Translations under genes and position numbers: made by a program
Source: Saxibacter everestensis
GTDB taxonomy: Bacteria > Actinomycetota > Actinomycetes > Actinomycetales > Brevibacteriaceae
Direction of reading: 5' to 3'
Length of the DNA: 64,000 nt
Assembly: GCF_025787225.1 (NCBI RefSeq)
Contig: NZ_CP090958.1
Span: 1,331,856-1,395,855, forward strand
Shown here: positions 1 to 10,303 of the stretch, piece after piece
Numbering within the stretch: the first letter of the stretch is position 1
How the letters are laid out: every line of letters begins with the position of its first letter
Notes under the pieces: model-generated
Databases searched by the model: none
The model's input: the letters and a program-made list of their open reading frames with translations, nothing else
What the model was told of the DNA's origin: nothing

Positions 1-1
1 T

Positions 2-2062
2 GCCACAGCAGACGAGCCGGAAGCACCGATGACGCACCGCCAGGTCCTCGAGGCGCTGACCGGCTTGCTGGCGGCACTGTTCACCGCGATTCTGAGCAGC
101 ACGATCGTGGCCAACGCACTGCCCACGATCATGTCGGAACTTAAGGGCACACAGACCGATTTCGCCTGGGTAATCACCGCATCGCTGCTTGCCAATGCCG
201 CAACGACCCCGATCTGGGGCAAGCTGGCTGACCTGTTCAACAAGAAGGTCCTGGTGCAGCTCAGCATCGTCATCTTCGTGGGTGGTTCGGTCCTGGCCGG
301 GCTGTCCGACTCGATCCCCATGCTACTCACCGCGCGGGTGATTCAGGGCGTGGCGATGGGTGGTTTGACTGCTCTGGCCCAGGCCGTGATCGGCACCATG
401 ATTCCGCCCCGGGAACGGGGACGGTATTCCGGCTACATGGGCGCGGTGATGGCGGTCGCCACCGCTGGCGGTCCGCTGCTTGGCGGGTTCATCGTCGACA
501 GCTCTCTGGGATGGCGCTGGACGTTCTTCGTGTGTGTGCCGCTTGCCGTCGTCGCCCTGATCCTGCTTCAACTCACCCTGAAGCTGAAGCACGTCCGTCG
601 TCCGGCGAAAATCGACTGGCTGGGGTCACTCCTGCTGACCGCCGGTGTCAGCCTGCTGCTGATCTGGGTCTCCTTCGCAGGCAAAGACGAGTACTACGAC
701 TGGATATCGCATGAATCACTCTTGATGGTTGGCGGCAGCGTCGTACTACTGCTCCTGCTGCTCCTGGTTGAGGCAAAGGTGTCGCACCCGATCATTCCGC
801 TGAAGATCATCAGTCAGCGGACCACTGCTCTGGCGATTATCGCGTCCATTGCTGTTGGCGTGGCGATGTTTGCCTCATCGAGCTACCTCGGCCAGTATTA
901 CCAGCTCGCCCGGGGCGCCACGCCCACCGAGGCCGGCCTGCTCACGATGCCAATGATCGCGGGGAACCTGATCGGGGCGGTCGTCTCCGGGCAGCTGGTC
1001 AGCAGGTTCGGCAAATGGAAGCGCTTCCTGGTGATGGGTTCGGTGCTGCTGATCGCCGGACTTGGTTTCGCCGGGACCATCGATCACGCCACCCATATGT
1101 GGCTGGTCGGGCTGTACACCTTCGTCTTCGGACTCGGGCTTGGCCTGCTGATGCAGAACCTGGTCCTTGCCGTGCAGAATACAGTTGCGGTCAAGGACAT
1201 CGGCTCTGCCAGCGCGTCAGTTGCGTTCTTCCGATCTGTCGGCGGCGCTGTCGGGGTCTCCGTACTTGGCGCAATTCTTGGCACCCACGTCAGCGACCTG
1301 ACCACAACAGGGCTCAACGACGCCGGTATCCCTGCGTCGGCCGCCGCTTCAGGATCCGGAGCGTCGATGGACCTGGGTGGTCTGCCTGACCCGATCGCGG
1401 AGATAGTCCGGGCAGCCTATGGTGACGGCACGGCTTTGATCTTCTCGATCACCGCGGGCGTTGCCGTGCTCGCGTTCATCTCTGTGCTGTTCATCAAGGA
1501 GCAGGCGTTGCGCCGGACCATCGACATCCGCCCGGACGCCGAGCACTCGCCGGCCGACGCAGCGACCTCGCCGGCCGACGCCGAGCCGGCCGACGCCGAG
1601 CTGGCCGACGCAGCGACTTCGCCGACAGATCCCGAGCCGGAGAACGATCTGGATCGCGAATTCGCCGATGTGCTTAGCGGACGTGCCGGGGCGGGGGAGA
1701 GCCGGCAGTTCCGGATGGAGCCTGAACGGCGGGCCGCGCTCCGCAACGAGGACCTATCGGAGTCTGCTCAGCGGGCCGAGGCCGATGCGCAGCTGGAACT
1801 GGCCACCCAGCTGCAGGCGACCCAACGCCTGCTCGGGGCGCAGCAGCTGCAATTGAGCGAAGCCTTGCATGCCGTGGGTGAACAGGCTGCCCAGCAGCGG
1901 GACATCGCGGAACGACAAGCAAAGACTGCCGAGCGGTTGACGGCGCTGGAAGCCGACCTTGCCCGGGAGCGGCAGCTGCAACAGGCGGCAGCGCACTATC
2001 TGGCCTCGCGGCAGTCCGAACTGCAGTCCGAACTGCAGACCGAACTGCAGGCCGAGCAGTAG
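2..2062 (+). CDS. DHA2-family MFS drug exporter with coiled-coil tail (5' partial)
   Basis: This is a 14-helix drug:proton antiporter of the DHA2 (EmrB/QacA) type in the cytoplasmic membrane; the substrate cannot be told. The frame is open from base 2, so the real start probably lies before the window; the first ATG inside is at 29. Counting from that ATG, residues about 12-500 are the transporter, with a motif-A-like GKLADLFNKK after helix 2 and a motif-C-like AVATAGGPLLGGF in helix 5. Residues about 505-677 form a hydrophilic tail unusual for the family: an Ala/Asp/Pro linker with repeated PADA, then a Gln/Glu/Ala/Leu-rich stretch that looks like a coiled coil and ends in 12-bp repeats. The next gene is convergent. 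Family call is firm; the role of the tail is unknown. Confidence 0.9.
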   Translation, partial: ATADEPEAPMTHRQVLEALTGLLAALFTAILSSTIVANALPTIMSELKGTQTDFAWVITASLLANAATTPIWGKLADLFNKKVLVQLSIVIFVGGSVLAGLSDSIPMLLTARVIQGVAMGGLTALAQAVIGTMIPPRERGRYSGYMGAVMAVATAGGPLLGGFIVDSSLGWRWTFFVCVPLAVVALILLQLTLKLKHVRRPAKIDWLGSLLLTAGVSLLLIWVSFAGKDEYYDWISHESLLMVGGSVVLLLLLLLVEAKVSHPIIPLKIISQRTTALAIIASIAVGVAMFASSSYLGQYYQLARGATPTEAGLLTMPMIAGNLIGAVVSGQLVSRFGKWKRFLVMGSVLLIAGLGFAGTIDHATHMWLVGLYTFVFGLGLGLLMQNLVLAVQNTVAVKDIGSASASVAFFRSVGGAVGVSVLGAILGTHVSDLTTTGLNDAGIPASAAASGSGASMDLGGLPDPIAEIVRAAYGDGTALIFSITAGVAVLAFISVLFIKEQALRRTIDIRPDAEHSPADAATSPADAEPADAELADAATSPTDPEPENDLDREFADVLSGRAGAGESRQFRMEPERRAALRNEDLSESAQRAEADAQLELATQLQATQRLLGAQQLQLSEALHAVGEQAAQQRDIAERQAKTAERLTALEADLARERQLQQAAAHYLASRQSELQSELQTELQAEQ
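2012..2059 (+). repeat. 12-bp tandem repeat at the 3' end of the exporter gene
   Basis: Four 12-bp units of the pattern CAGNCCGAACTG run in frame to the codon before the stop. They encode a repeated Gln-Ser/Thr/Ala-Glu-Leu motif at the end of the coiled coil. The last unit is the most diverged. The in-frame length fits expansion or contraction by slippage without loss of the protein. Confidence 0.85.
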
Positions 2063-2084
2063 CCGGCCCACACCCTGCGTTAGC

Positions 2085-2456
2085 TCAGGAGCGCGCCGGA
2101 AGCTCCTGCAGTGCCCAGGAATTGCCGTCCGGATCCTCGAAGTAGACGAAGCGACCCCAGGGCTGTTCGTCGACTGGGCTGGCGTCGACCCCATTGTCAA
2201 TCAGGTGCTTGTGCGCGTCATCCGCATTCGGCACGACGATCTGCACGCCCTTCTGCGAGCCTGGTGCCATCTCAGTGATGCCGGTGCCGAGCACGATCGA
2301 ACAGGCCGAGCCGGGAGGGGTTAGCTGGATGAAGCGAAGCTGGTCGTCCACCTGATGGTCATGGTCGGCGTTGAAGCCGACCTGATCGACATAGAACGCC
2401 TTCGCCCGGTCCGGGTCGCTGACCGGAATGGCGACGAGTTCGATCTTCCAGTCCAT
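2085..2456 (-). CDS. VOC (glyoxalase/bleomycin-resistance) family protein
   Basis: A 123-residue single-domain vicinal-oxygen-chelate protein. The N-terminal strand IELVAIPVSDPDRAKAFY and the C-terminal FVYFEDPDGNSWAL are the usual family landmarks; the Glu in the second is a typical metal ligand. The ATG at 2456 is chosen because GGGAGAA precedes it by about 7 nt and the family fold starts at once; an in-frame start at 2537 would add 27 residues without family character. The gene is convergent with the exporter and follows kdpE on the same strand after about 100 bp. The substrate is unknown; members bind or convert small organic molecules, and many are of unknown function. Confidence 0.85.
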   Translation of the reverse strand: MDWKIELVAIPVSDPDRAKAFYVDQVGFNADHDHQVDDQLRFIQLTPPGSACSIVLGTGITEMAPGSQKGVQIVVPNADDAHKHLIDNGVDASPVDEQPWGRFVYFEDPDGNSWALQELPARS

Positions 2457-2561
2457 TGTGGATTCTCCCTTGTCAGATGTGACGACGCCGGCGTTGGCGT
2501 CGCTGCAGCCAAATCTATCCCGGGAATCAGGTCGCACCGAGTCCTAATGGCCGATCGGTTT

Positions 2562-3248
2562 TCAGGCTGGTTCGGGAACGAAGCGGTAGCCCATACCGGC
2601 CTCAGTCAGAATGTGCTTCGGCTGGGACGGATCCGGTTCAAGCTTCTTGCGGAGCTGACCGACGTAGAGCCGGAGATAGCCGGTGTCGCGCGAATGATGC
2701 GGTCCCCAAACCTTGGTCAGCAAGGTCTGCTGGGTGACTAGCCGATTCGGGTTCTCCAGCAAGACCTCGAGCAGTCGCCACTCGGTCGGCGTCAACCGGA
2801 TGCTCTGCCGGTCAGACACTCGCGAGACCTGCTTTGCCGGCAGGTCCACGCTGACATCCGCGAATGAAATCTCCGGCGTGCCGGCGGAGGACGGCACCCT
2901 GCGGGTCAGCGCACGGATCCGGGCAAGAAGCTCCTCGGTTGAGAATGGCTTCGTCACATAATCATCGGCTCCGGCATCGAGCGCGCGTACCTTGTCTGCT
3001 GAATCGAGCCGCCCGGAAACGACGAGTATCGGCACCTGGCTCCATCCCCGAAGCCCTTCGATAACTTCAATTCCGTCCAGTTTGGGCATGCCGAGGTCGA
3101 GAACGAGTAGGTCCGGGTGCTCGTCGACCGTTTTCCGAATCGCTGCGGCTCCGTCATCGGCAGTCACGACTGTGTAGTCGTAGGCACCGAGCGTAATGCG
3201 CAGCGCACGAAGGATTTGCGGATCGTCATCCGCCACCAGGATCTTCAC
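2562..3248 (-). CDS. kdpE: KdpE, OmpR-type response regulator of the kdp operon
   Basis: A 228-residue cytoplasmic response regulator. The N-terminal receiver domain (about 1-118) carries the acidic pair DD at residues 7-8 and the phosphoacceptor Asp in LLVLDLGMPKLDG; the conserved Lys lies in YVTKPFS. The C-terminal OmpR/PhoB winged helix (about 128-226) holds LTPTEWRLLEVLLENPN. It is the phosphorylation partner of the KdpD kinase encoded just upstream, and its start overlaps the kdpD stop by 4 nt (ATGA), implying translational coupling. KdpE normally activates kdpFABC under K+ limitation. It ends the kdp cluster. Confidence 0.95.
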   Translation of the reverse strand: MKILVADDDPQILRALRITLGAYDYTVVTADDGAAAIRKTVDEHPDLLVLDLGMPKLDGIEVIEGLRGWSQVPILVVSGRLDSADKVRALDAGADDYVTKPFSTEELLARIRALTRRVPSSAGTPEISFADVSVDLPAKQVSRVSDRQSIRLTPTEWRLLEVLLENPNRLVTQQTLLTKVWGPHHSRDTGYLRLYVGQLRKKLEPDPSQPKHILTEAGMGYRFVPEPA

Positions 3249-5764
3249 GGTGCGTCCGTATCCTCGTTCAACCGGCGTCCTTCATGGTCGGGACTTGCGA
3301 CCGGAAGTGAAACGACCATCGTGAGGCCTCCGCCGGGAGTGCTTTCCACATCCAGTTTTCCGCCCATTCCCTCCGTGAGACCCTTGGCCAGGGCCAACCC
3401 GAGGCCAAGCCCGGCAGTGTTGTCCGTATCCCCGAGTCGCTGGAACGGCACGAAAATCTCGCCGCGGCGCTGGATCGGGATGCCCGGACCAAAGTCTATG
3501 ACGCGAATCTGCACTGTATCCGCCAACTCGCTCACCGCGATGACCACTCTGCTGTCGTCCGGGGAGAAGCGGCAGGCATTCGCGAGCAGATTCACCAGCA
3601 CTCGCTGGAGCAGCACCTCATCGGCGAGAACTGGTTTGAGGACCGCCGGAATCTCGATGCTGACATTCGCCGGACCCAAGTCTAATTCTTCGAGTGCGGG
3701 CAGAATGACGTCCTCGACGCTTATGTCGGAAACGCTTACCGCAAGGGCGCCCGCCTGCAGCCGGCTGACATCAAGCAGATTCGTCACCAGCGCGGAGAGC
3801 GTATTCAGGCTGTCTTCCGCGGTATTGAGCAGCTCTGCGCGGTCGGTTTCCGACCAGGTGACATCCGGTGCCTTCAGCCCAGTGACGGCGGCCGTCGCCG
3901 CGGTGAGTGGACGGCGCAGATCGTGGCCGACGGCCGCGAGCAGTGCGCTTCGGACCCGGTCGGCCTCGGCGAGCGGGCCTATTTCTTTGGCGGCCTCGGA
4001 CAGATCACGGAACTCAAGCGCTACCTCAACCTGGGCGACGATCACCGAAAGCAAACGCCGATCAGCGGCGGCCAGATCGTTGCCATACAGCTCAAGCCAC
4101 GCGCCACCACCGACCGGAAAGACGCTCGGTGAGTACACGGGGACGGGGTCGCCGTCCGTATAGAGGGGTTCGCCGTCCGCGACCAGGCGCACGCAATGCT
4201 GGTCGAAAGCTTCGCGAATCCGGCTGGTCAGTGCCTGCAGCGCGTCGCCACCGCGGAGCACGTTCCCGGCAACCGTTGCCAGTAGCTCTGACTCCGCCGC
4301 GGCCCGCTGGGCCCGACGGCTCCGGCGCGCCGATTTGTCCACGACATAGCTGACCAGTAGGGCATTGACGATGTAGAAGATCAGCGCGAGCAGGTGCGAG
4401 GGCTCGCCGACAGTTACCGTGTACAGCGGGTCGATGAAGAAAAAGTCAAGGGTGAGCCCGGATAGCAGCGCAGCAAACAGTGCGGGCCAGATGCCGCCAA
4501 GCAGCGCGACAAGGATGACGAGCAGCTGATAGCTCAGCACATCGCTGGTTATCGTGTCGGCTGTCCGCAGCGTGGCCAGAAGCCAGGTCAGCAGCGGTCC
4601 GCCGATCAGAGCAAGCGCGAATCCCAGGATCCGCCGCCGCAGGGTCAGCGCACCGCCGGGCGGCAACAGGACGAAGCGGCCACCCGCCTTGGCGTGAGTC
4701 ACGATATGAACATCGATATCGCCGGATTCCCGGATCACAGTCGCGCCGATTCCCGGGCCGCTGAGCAGTGCGACAAGCCGTGGCCGTCTACTCACTCCGA
4801 TCACCAGCTGCGTAGCGTTCATTGCCTTGGCGAACTCGACCAGCGCGCGCGGAACATCGCTCCCGACCACCTGGTGATAGCTGCCGCCGAGCTTCTCAAC
4901 CAGGCTGCGTTGGCTGCTCAGCTCGCCCGGGTGGCCGTCGCGCAGACCGTCGGGGCTTGTGACGTGGACAGCGACAAGGTTGCCGCCGCCAGATCTGGCG
5001 GCGATCCTCGCGCCGCGACGTAGCAGCGTCCGGCCTTCCGGACCGCCGGTCAGTGCGACGACCACCCGCTCCCGCGCTTCCCATTTGTCGCTGATCCCGT
5101 GTTCGGTCCGGTATCTGGTCAGCGCGCTGTCGACCTCGTCCGCGAGCCAGAGCAGGGCGAGCTCGCGCAGGGCGGTGAGGTTTCCCAGCCGGAAATAGTT
5201 GGACAGGGCGGCATCGACCCGGGTTGCCGGATAGACAAGCCCCTCGGTCAGCCGGACTTGCAGCGCCTGAGGTGCGAGGTCGATGAGCTCGATCTGATCA
5301 GCCTGGCGAAGAACCTCGTCGGGGATGGTTTCCTGCTGGGCCACGCCGGTGATCTGCTGAACGACGTCATTGAGCGATTCGATGTGCTGAATGTTCACTG
5401 TGGACATTACGTTGATGCCGGCATCCAGCAGCCTCAGCGCGTCCTGCCAGCGCTTGTCGTTGTCGAGGCCAGCAACGTTGGTGTGCGCCAGTTCGTCGAG
5501 CAGGGCGAACTCGGGCTTTCGTGCGATGACTGCCGCGAGGTCCAGCTCTGTCAGTTCCACATCGCGATACGCGACAGTGAGCCGCGGAATGACCTCCAGT
5601 CCTTCAGCCATCGCGGAGGTGGCGGCGCGGCCATGTGACTCCATCACCGCGACGACAACGTCTTTGCCTTCGGCCTGCAGACGCCGGCCCTCCTCGAGCA
5701 TCGTGTAAGTCTTGCCTACCCCGGGCGCCGCGCCGAGGAATACCCGAAGTTGTCCACGCGTCAT
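3245..5764 (-). CDS. kdpD: KdpD, K+-responsive sensor histidine kinase
   Basis: An 839-residue membrane sensor kinase that controls KdpE. Domains in order: N-terminal KdpD domain (about 1-210) with the Walker A motif GAAPGVGKT; a universal-stress-like domain (about 235-350); four transmembrane helices (about 375-480); a GAF-like region; a DHp helix with the phosphorylated His in GHDLRRPLT (about residue 600); and an ATPase domain with FVPFQRLG and GLGLGLALAKGL. It is slightly shorter than the E. coli protein (894) but has all parts. It starts 3 nt after the kdpC stop and overlaps kdpE by 4 nt, so kinase and regulator are probably co-expressed with the pump. Confidence 0.95.
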   Translation of the reverse strand: MTRGQLRVFLGAAPGVGKTYTMLEEGRRLQAEGKDVVVAVMESHGRAATSAMAEGLEVIPRLTVAYRDVELTELDLAAVIARKPEFALLDELAHTNVAGLDNDKRWQDALRLLDAGINVMSTVNIQHIESLNDVVQQITGVAQQETIPDEVLRQADQIELIDLAPQALQVRLTEGLVYPATRVDAALSNYFRLGNLTALRELALLWLADEVDSALTRYRTEHGISDKWEARERVVVALTGGPEGRTLLRRGARIAARSGGGNLVAVHVTSPDGLRDGHPGELSSQRSLVEKLGGSYHQVVGSDVPRALVEFAKAMNATQLVIGVSRRPRLVALLSGPGIGATVIRESGDIDVHIVTHAKAGGRFVLLPPGGALTLRRRILGFALALIGGPLLTWLLATLRTADTITSDVLSYQLLVILVALLGGIWPALFAALLSGLTLDFFFIDPLYTVTVGEPSHLLALIFYIVNALLVSYVVDKSARRSRRAQRAAAESELLATVAGNVLRGGDALQALTSRIREAFDQHCVRLVADGEPLYTDGDPVPVYSPSVFPVGGGAWLELYGNDLAAADRRLLSVIVAQVEVALEFRDLSEAAKEIGPLAEADRVRSALLAAVGHDLRRPLTAATAAVTGLKAPDVTWSETDRAELLNTAEDSLNTLSALVTNLLDVSRLQAGALAVSVSDISVEDVILPALEELDLGPANVSIEIPAVLKPVLADEVLLQRVLVNLLANACRFSPDDSRVVIAVSELADTVQIRVIDFGPGIPIQRRGEIFVPFQRLGDTDNTAGLGLGLALAKGLTEGMGGKLDVESTPGGGLTMVVSLPVASPDHEGRRLNEDTDAP

Positions 5765-5767
5765 GTT

Positions 5768-6376
5768 CTAAGTGTCCAACTCCGCCAGCGCGATATTCAA
5801 TCTGACCACGTTGACTGTCGGTTCACCGAGGAAGCCGGCGTCTCGACCCTGCACGAACGAGCGGACGAGGTTTTCGACATCGGCGTTCTCTAGGTCGCGC
5901 TCCGCGGCCACCCGCGGCGCCTGAAGCAGCGCATAGGCCGGGCTGATGTGTGGATCGAGCCCGGACGACGACGCGGTGAGGGCATCTGCGGGAATTTCCT
6001 GCGGATCGACGTTCTCGATTTTCGCTATGGCCTGTCTGCGCTGCTCGATCAGTTCGACGAGCTCGGGGTTCTCCGGCCCGAGGTTGCTGCCCATAGAGGC
6101 GCCGGAGTCGTAGCCGTCGCCGGCCGCGGAGGGCCTCGACTGGAACCACTCTGGTAACGCCTTCCCTGAGTCATCCGTGAATGACTGTCCGATCAGGGCT
6201 GAACCAGCCGTCCGGCCATTGAGATCGACAACACTGCCGTTGGCCTGGGCGTTCAGGACGCCCTGCCCTACGCCCGACACGATCAGCGGATAGGCGATGC
6301 CAAGTACGCCGATGAGGATTAGCATGGCCCGGATGGCAACGCCGTACTGCCGGGCAACCGTGTGATGACTATGCAT
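5768..6376 (-). CDS. kdpC: KdpC, K+-transporting ATPase subunit C
   Basis: A 202-residue accessory subunit of the Kdp P-type K+ pump. It has one N-terminal membrane helix (about 15-37) and a periplasm-side domain with the family block IGQSFTDDSGKALPEWFQSRPSAA-type start, seen as EWFQSRPSAAGDGYD, followed by the SNLGPENPEL segment. The C-terminal part contains ISPAYALLQAPRVA and the conserved RDAGFLGEPTVNVVRLNIAL tail. It lies between kdpB (26 bp upstream) and kdpD (3 nt downstream) on the same strand. KdpC stabilises the KdpA-KdpB complex and increases ATP affinity in known systems. Confidence 0.95.
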   Translation of the reverse strand: MHSHHTVARQYGVAIRAMLILIGVLGIAYPLIVSGVGQGVLNAQANGSVVDLNGRTAGSALIGQSFTDDSGKALPEWFQSRPSAAGDGYDSGASMGSNLGPENPELVELIEQRRQAIAKIENVDPQEIPADALTASSSGLDPHISPAYALLQAPRVAAERDLENADVENLVRSFVQGRDAGFLGEPTVNVVRLNIALAELDT

Positions 6377-6402
6377 CGTGTATTCCTATTCTTCGATGGG
6401 TT

Positions 6403-8538
6403 TTAGAAGCCGGGGATCAGACTGATCAACAGATCGATGACCTTAATGCCGATGAATGGCAGGACCAGCCCGCCGAGGCCATAAACGAGCAGGTTCCGGC
6501 TAAGGATGCTCGATGCCGCCCCAGCCCGGTATTTCACGCCGTGCAGGGCGAGCGGGATCAGCAGGACGATGATCAGGGCGTTGAAGATGACCGCGGAGAG
6601 TATCGCGGAGGCGGGGGAGTGTAATCCCATGAAGTTCAGCGCCGCCAGACCTGGAAACACGCCGACAAACATCGCAGGAATGATGGCGAAGTACTTTGCC
6701 ACGTCGTTGGCGATGGAGAAAGTGGTCAGCGCGCCGCGGGTGATCAGCAGCTGCTTCCCGATCCGCACGATGTCGATCAGCTTGGCCGGATCGGAATCGA
6801 GATCGACCATGTTGCCCGCCTCTTTGGCTGCAGACGTGCCACTGTTCATCGCTACGCCGACGTCGGCCAGGGCCAACGCTGGTGCGTCGTTGGTACCGTC
6901 GCCGGTCATTGCGACCAAGTTCCCGCCTTCCTGCTCTTGCCGGATCAGCCGCATCTTGTCCTCCGGCGTCGCCTCCGCCAGGAAGTCGTCCACCCCGGCC
7001 TCCGCAGCGATCGCCTTTGCGGTTAGCGGATTGTCGCCGGTGATCATCACGGTCCGGATGCCCATCCTGCGCAGCTCGAGAAACCGCTCAGGCAGGCCGT
7101 CCTTGACCACATCCTTGAGGTAGACGACGCCAAGAATCCGACCCTCGCCGGAAGCGCTCTTCGTCGCAACCACGAGCGGCGTTCCGCCGAGCAGCGAAAT
7201 GCGTTCCACTTCCGCGCCGACCTCGGTCAGGATGTGGCTGTCGACATCCGCCCATTCGATTACCGCCGAGCTCGCGCCCTTTCGCACGCTGGAGCCGTCA
7301 GGAAAGTTCAAACCGCTCATCCGAGTCTGGGCGGTGAATGGAACGAATTCGCCAACATCCAACCCGGCATCGCGGAAACCGTTCCGCTCTGCGAGCGCGA
7401 CGATGGACTTTCCTTCCGGAGTGGGGTCGCTCAGCGAAGACAGCGCCGCCTGGCGGCTGAGCTCGACTGTCTCGGTCTGGCCGACCGCGGTGAATTCCGC
7501 GGCTCGCCGGTTGCCGTAGGTAATCGTTCCGGTCTTGTCCAGAAGCAGCGTCGTCACGTCACCCGCAGCCTCGACAGCGCGACCTGACATTGCGAGCACG
7601 TTCCGCTGCACCAGCCTGTCCATGCCGGCAATTCCGATGGCGGAGAGCAGCGCGCCGATGGTGGTCGGGATCAGGCACACCAACAGGGCGACCAGGACTG
7701 TCAGGCTGACGGTTGCGCCTGAGAATGCTGCGATCGGGTTGAGCGTAAGTACGACGACCACGAAAACTATGGACAGTGTCGCCAGCAGGATGTTGAGCGC
7801 GATCTCGTTCGGTGTCTTCTGCCGCGCTGCCCCTTCGACCAGCCGGATCATCCGGTCGACGAACGACTCGCCGGGCTGGCTGGTAACTCGGACAACGATC
7901 CGGTCGGAGAGTACGCGCGTGCCGCCGGTGACCGCCGAGCGGTCGCCGCCCGATTCGCGAATCACCGGTGCCGACTCGCCGGTGATGGCCGATTCATCGA
8001 CCGAGGCGATGCCTGAGATTACATCGCCATCCGCGGGAATGGATTCTCCAGCGGCGACCACGACGACATCACCCAAGTCGAGTTCTGCCGAGGGCACCGG
8101 GCTGATGCCGGAGCCGATCGCGGAAGGATTCCGCTGAGCGTCATATGAATCCACCCGGTTGGCCACTGTGCCCTCCTGGCTGCGGCGCAGACTTGCGGCC
8201 TGGGCTTTGCCTCGGCCTTCCGCCACCGACTCGGCAAGGTTGGCGAAGAGCACGGTTAGCCAGAGCCAGACCGCGATCAGCCAATTGAAGGCAGCGCCGC
8301 CGGATCGTTCCTGGCCGAGGAACGGCTCGGCGATGGCGACGACAGTGATGAGCGCCGCGCCGACCTCGACGACGAACATCACCGGGGTCCGCCACATCAG
8401 ACGCGGATCGAGCTTCCGCAAGGCGCCGGGGAGTGCGGCGGCCAGCTGGGCAGGGCGAAAAGCCGCCCGTTGCGACGATCGCGGCGTCGGGCCATCGGGA
8501 GGGAGCGTCGCGGTCTTTGGGTTCTCGAGAATCGACAT
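6403..8538 (-). CDS. kdpB: KdpB, catalytic ATPase subunit of the Kdp K+ pump
   Basis: A P-type ATPase of 711 residues. The phosphorylated Asp is in [10 protein letters not shown], the dephosphorylation motif in AITGESAPV, and the hinge motif in [10 protein letters not shown]; about seven hydrophobic helices surround them. The ATG at 8538 is chosen because it lies 2 nt after the kdpA stop; an open frame runs 80 codons further up but only overlaps kdpA and has no family similarity. It drives K+ movement through KdpA at very low external K+. The length is slightly above the E. coli protein (682) because of an N-terminal extension rich in Pro and Ala. Confidence 0.95.
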   Translation of the reverse strand: MSILENPKTATLPPDGPTPRSSQRAAFRPAQLAAALPGALRKLDPRLMWRTPVMFVVEVGAALITVVAIAEPFLGQERSGGAAFNWLIAVWLWLTVLFANLAESVAEGRGKAQAASLRRSQEGTVANRVDSYDAQRNPSAIGSGISPVPSAELDLGDVVVVAAGESIPADGDVISGIASVDESAITGESAPVIRESGGDRSAVTGGTRVLSDRIVVRVTSQPGESFVDRMIRLVEGAARQKTPNEIALNILLATLSIVFVVVVLTLNPIAAFSGATVSLTVLVALLVCLIPTTIGALLSAIGIAGMDRLVQRNVLAMSGRAVEAAGDVTTLLLDKTGTITYGNRRAAEFTAVGQTETVELSRQAALSSLSDPTPEGKSIVALAERNGFRDAGLDVGEFVPFTAQTRMSGLNFPDGSSVRKGASSAVIEWADVDSHILTEVGAEVERISLLGGTPLVVATKSASGEGRILGVVYLKDVVKDGLPERFLELRRMGIRTVMITGDNPLTAKAIAAEAGVDDFLAEATPEDKMRLIRQEQEGGNLVAMTGDGTNDAPALALADVGVAMNSGTSAAKEAGNMVDLDSDPAKLIDIVRIGKQLLITRGALTTFSIANDVAKYFAIIPAMFVGVFPGLAALNFMGLHSPASAILSAVIFNALIIVLLIPLALHGVKYRAGAASSILSRNLLVYGLGGLVLPFIGIKVIDLLISLIPGF

Positions 8539-8540
8539 GT

Positions 8541-10214
8541 TTACTGCAGTCCTTCTGCTAACGGGCCCAGAGCCAGTACTGGGAAAAAGGTGAGTGCGGT
8601 GACCAGGACGGTGACACCGCACAGCATCGACACGGCCTGCGCTCGATGAGTGGGTAGGGTGCCAACGGTCACCGGCACCTTGCCCTGCGCGGCAAAAGAA
8701 CCGGCCAGAGCGAGGACGAACACCATTGGCAGGAAGCGGCCGACCAGCATTGCGATGCCGAGTGCCGTGTTGAACCACGGTGTATCCGCGGTCAGGCCGG
8801 CGAAGGCTGAACCGTTGTTGTTGGCGGCCGAGGTGAAGGCGTACAGCACTTCAGAGAAGCCGTGGATTCCCGGGTTCGCAATCGACGTGCTCTCCACATC
8901 CTGCCGGATCGCCGGGATGCCGAAGCTCAGCGCAGTCCCGGCCAGCACGAGTGTCGGCATGGTCAGAATGTAGAGGCACGCCAGCTTTATTTCGCGGGAC
9001 CCGATCTTCTTGCCCAGGTATTCCGGCGTCCGTCCGACGAGAAGTCCCGCGATGAATACGGTGACGATCGCGAGGATCAACATGCCGTAGAGGCCGGAGC
9101 CGACACCGCCGGGAGCCACTTCTCCCAGCATCATATTCAGCATCGGCATCATGCCGCCGACGGCCGTGTAGCTGTCGTGCATCGAGTTCACCGCACCGGT
9201 GGAGGTCAGCGTGCTCGTGGTTGCGAACAGGGTTGATCCAGGGATTCCAAATCGGGCTTCCTTACCTTCCATCGCTCCACCGGCTGCCTCAGGTCCTGTT
9301 CCGGCGCCATTCAGCTCGATGATGGTCAGAAGGCTGAGAGAGACCAGGTAAATCGTCGCCATCGCGGCGAGAATTGCGTATCCCTGGCGCTTGTCGCCGA
9401 CTATAGTTCCGAAGGTTCGCGGCAGGCTGAACGGAATTGCCAGCATTAGCACCACCTCGAACAGATTGATCCAGGCGGTGGGGTTCTCGAACGGATGCGA
9501 GGAGTTCGCATTGAAAAAGCCGCCACCGTTGGTGCCAAGCAGCTTGATGACTTCCTGGGAGGCAACGGGGCCGCCCGGGACGCTCTGAGTCCCGCCGCTT
9601 ACGGTGTCGAGCGTCGTGAAGCCGTTGAAGTTCTGGATGACGCCGCCGGCAATCAGAACCACGGCGCCGATCACGGCCAAAGGCAACAGCAGCCGGAGCG
9701 TGCCGCGGGTAAGATCCACCCAGAAGTTCCCGACCACGCCCTTCCTGCGATAGGCGAATCCGCGCACCAGCGTCATCGCCACGGCGATGCCGACCGCGGC
9801 AGAGACGAAGTTCTGCACGGTGAGCCCGACGAGCTGGACTGTGTAGCCCATGGTCTGCTCGGGGGAGTACGACTGCCAGTTCGTGTTGGCGACGAACGAC
9901 GCTGCGGTGTTGAACGCCAGGCCTTCGGGCACGGACGGCAGCCCGAGCGCATAGGGCAGGAGCGGCTGAGCCCGCTGCAATAGGTAGAGGACCAGGAGGC
10001 CCGTCACCGAGAAGGCCAGCACCCCGCGCAGGTATGAGCGCCAAGACTGCTCCGACTCATGGTCAACGCCGATCAGCCGGTAGAAGCCACGCTCGACCGC
10101 GAGGTGCTTTCGGCCTGTGTAAACGGTAGCCATATAGTCGCCGAGTGGCCGGTATACGGCGGCGAGAATTGTGGCGACGGCGAGAAACGATGCGATTGCG
10201 AACCAGATCTGCAT
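8541..10214 (-). CDS. kdpA: KdpA, K+-binding and channel subunit
   Basis: A 557-residue membrane protein of the superfamily of K+ transporters, with about ten hydrophobic segments. The long conserved selectivity-region block [18 protein letters not shown] is present, as are the pore-loop-like [15 protein letters not shown] and [14 protein letters not shown] segments. It starts one base inside the kdpF stop (TGATG), and ends 2 nt before kdpB. The KdpA-KdpB pair forms the pump core. No irregularity is seen. Confidence 0.96.
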   Translation of the reverse strand: MQIWFAIASFLAVATILAAVYRPLGDYMATVYTGRKHLAVERGFYRLIGVDHESEQSWRSYLRGVLAFSVTGLLVLYLLQRAQPLLPYALGLPSVPEGLAFNTAASFVANTNWQSYSPEQTMGYTVQLVGLTVQNFVSAAVGIAVAMTLVRGFAYRRKGVVGNFWVDLTRGTLRLLLPLAVIGAVVLIAGGVIQNFNGFTTLDTVSGGTQSVPGGPVASQEVIKLLGTNGGGFFNANSSHPFENPTAWINLFEVVLMLAIPFSLPRTFGTIVGDKRQGYAILAAMATIYLVSLSLLTIIELNGAGTGPEAAGGAMEGKEARFGIPGSTLFATTSTLTSTGAVNSMHDSYTAVGGMMPMLNMMLGEVAPGGVGSGLYGMLILAIVTVFIAGLLVGRTPEYLGKKIGSREIKLACLYILTMPTLVLAGTALSFGIPAIRQDVESTSIANPGIHGFSEVLYAFTSAANNNGSAFAGLTADTPWFNTALGIAMLVGRFLPMVFVLALAGSFAAQGKVPVTVGTLPTHRAQAVSMLCGVTVLVTALTFFPVLALGPLAEGLQ

Positions 10215-10303
10215 CAGAAGCGCTCCGGTTTCAGCAGGGCGATAACCAGATACACGATTGTGGCCACGCCCAATGCAGCGGCAAGAATGTCGAAGACGAT
10301 CAC
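10214..10303 (-). CDS. kdpF: KdpF, small membrane subunit
   Basis: A 29-residue single-helix peptide with a GTG start, reading (M)[11 protein letters not shown] at the N-terminus and IALLKPERF at the C-terminus. The ending LLKPERF is the typical KdpF signature. The stop overlaps the kdpA ATG by one base. It stabilises the KdpABC complex in E. coli. It is too short for routine gene finding and was read by hand. GAGGGG lies about 9 nt upstream, and the GTG overlaps the stop of the preceding small ORF by 4 nt. Confidence 0.88.
   Translation of the reverse strand: MIVFDILAAALGVATIVYLVIALLKPERF

Noticed and set aside
3117-4163. 348-codon plus-strand frame inside kdpD/kdpE
   Set aside because: It is antisense to well-supported genes and Ser/Thr/Arg-rich in the way shadow frames are.
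6403-8778. KdpB starting at 8778 with 80 extra residues
   Set aside because: The extra part overlaps kdpA in another frame and has no family similarity; ATG 8538 lies 2 nt after kdpA.
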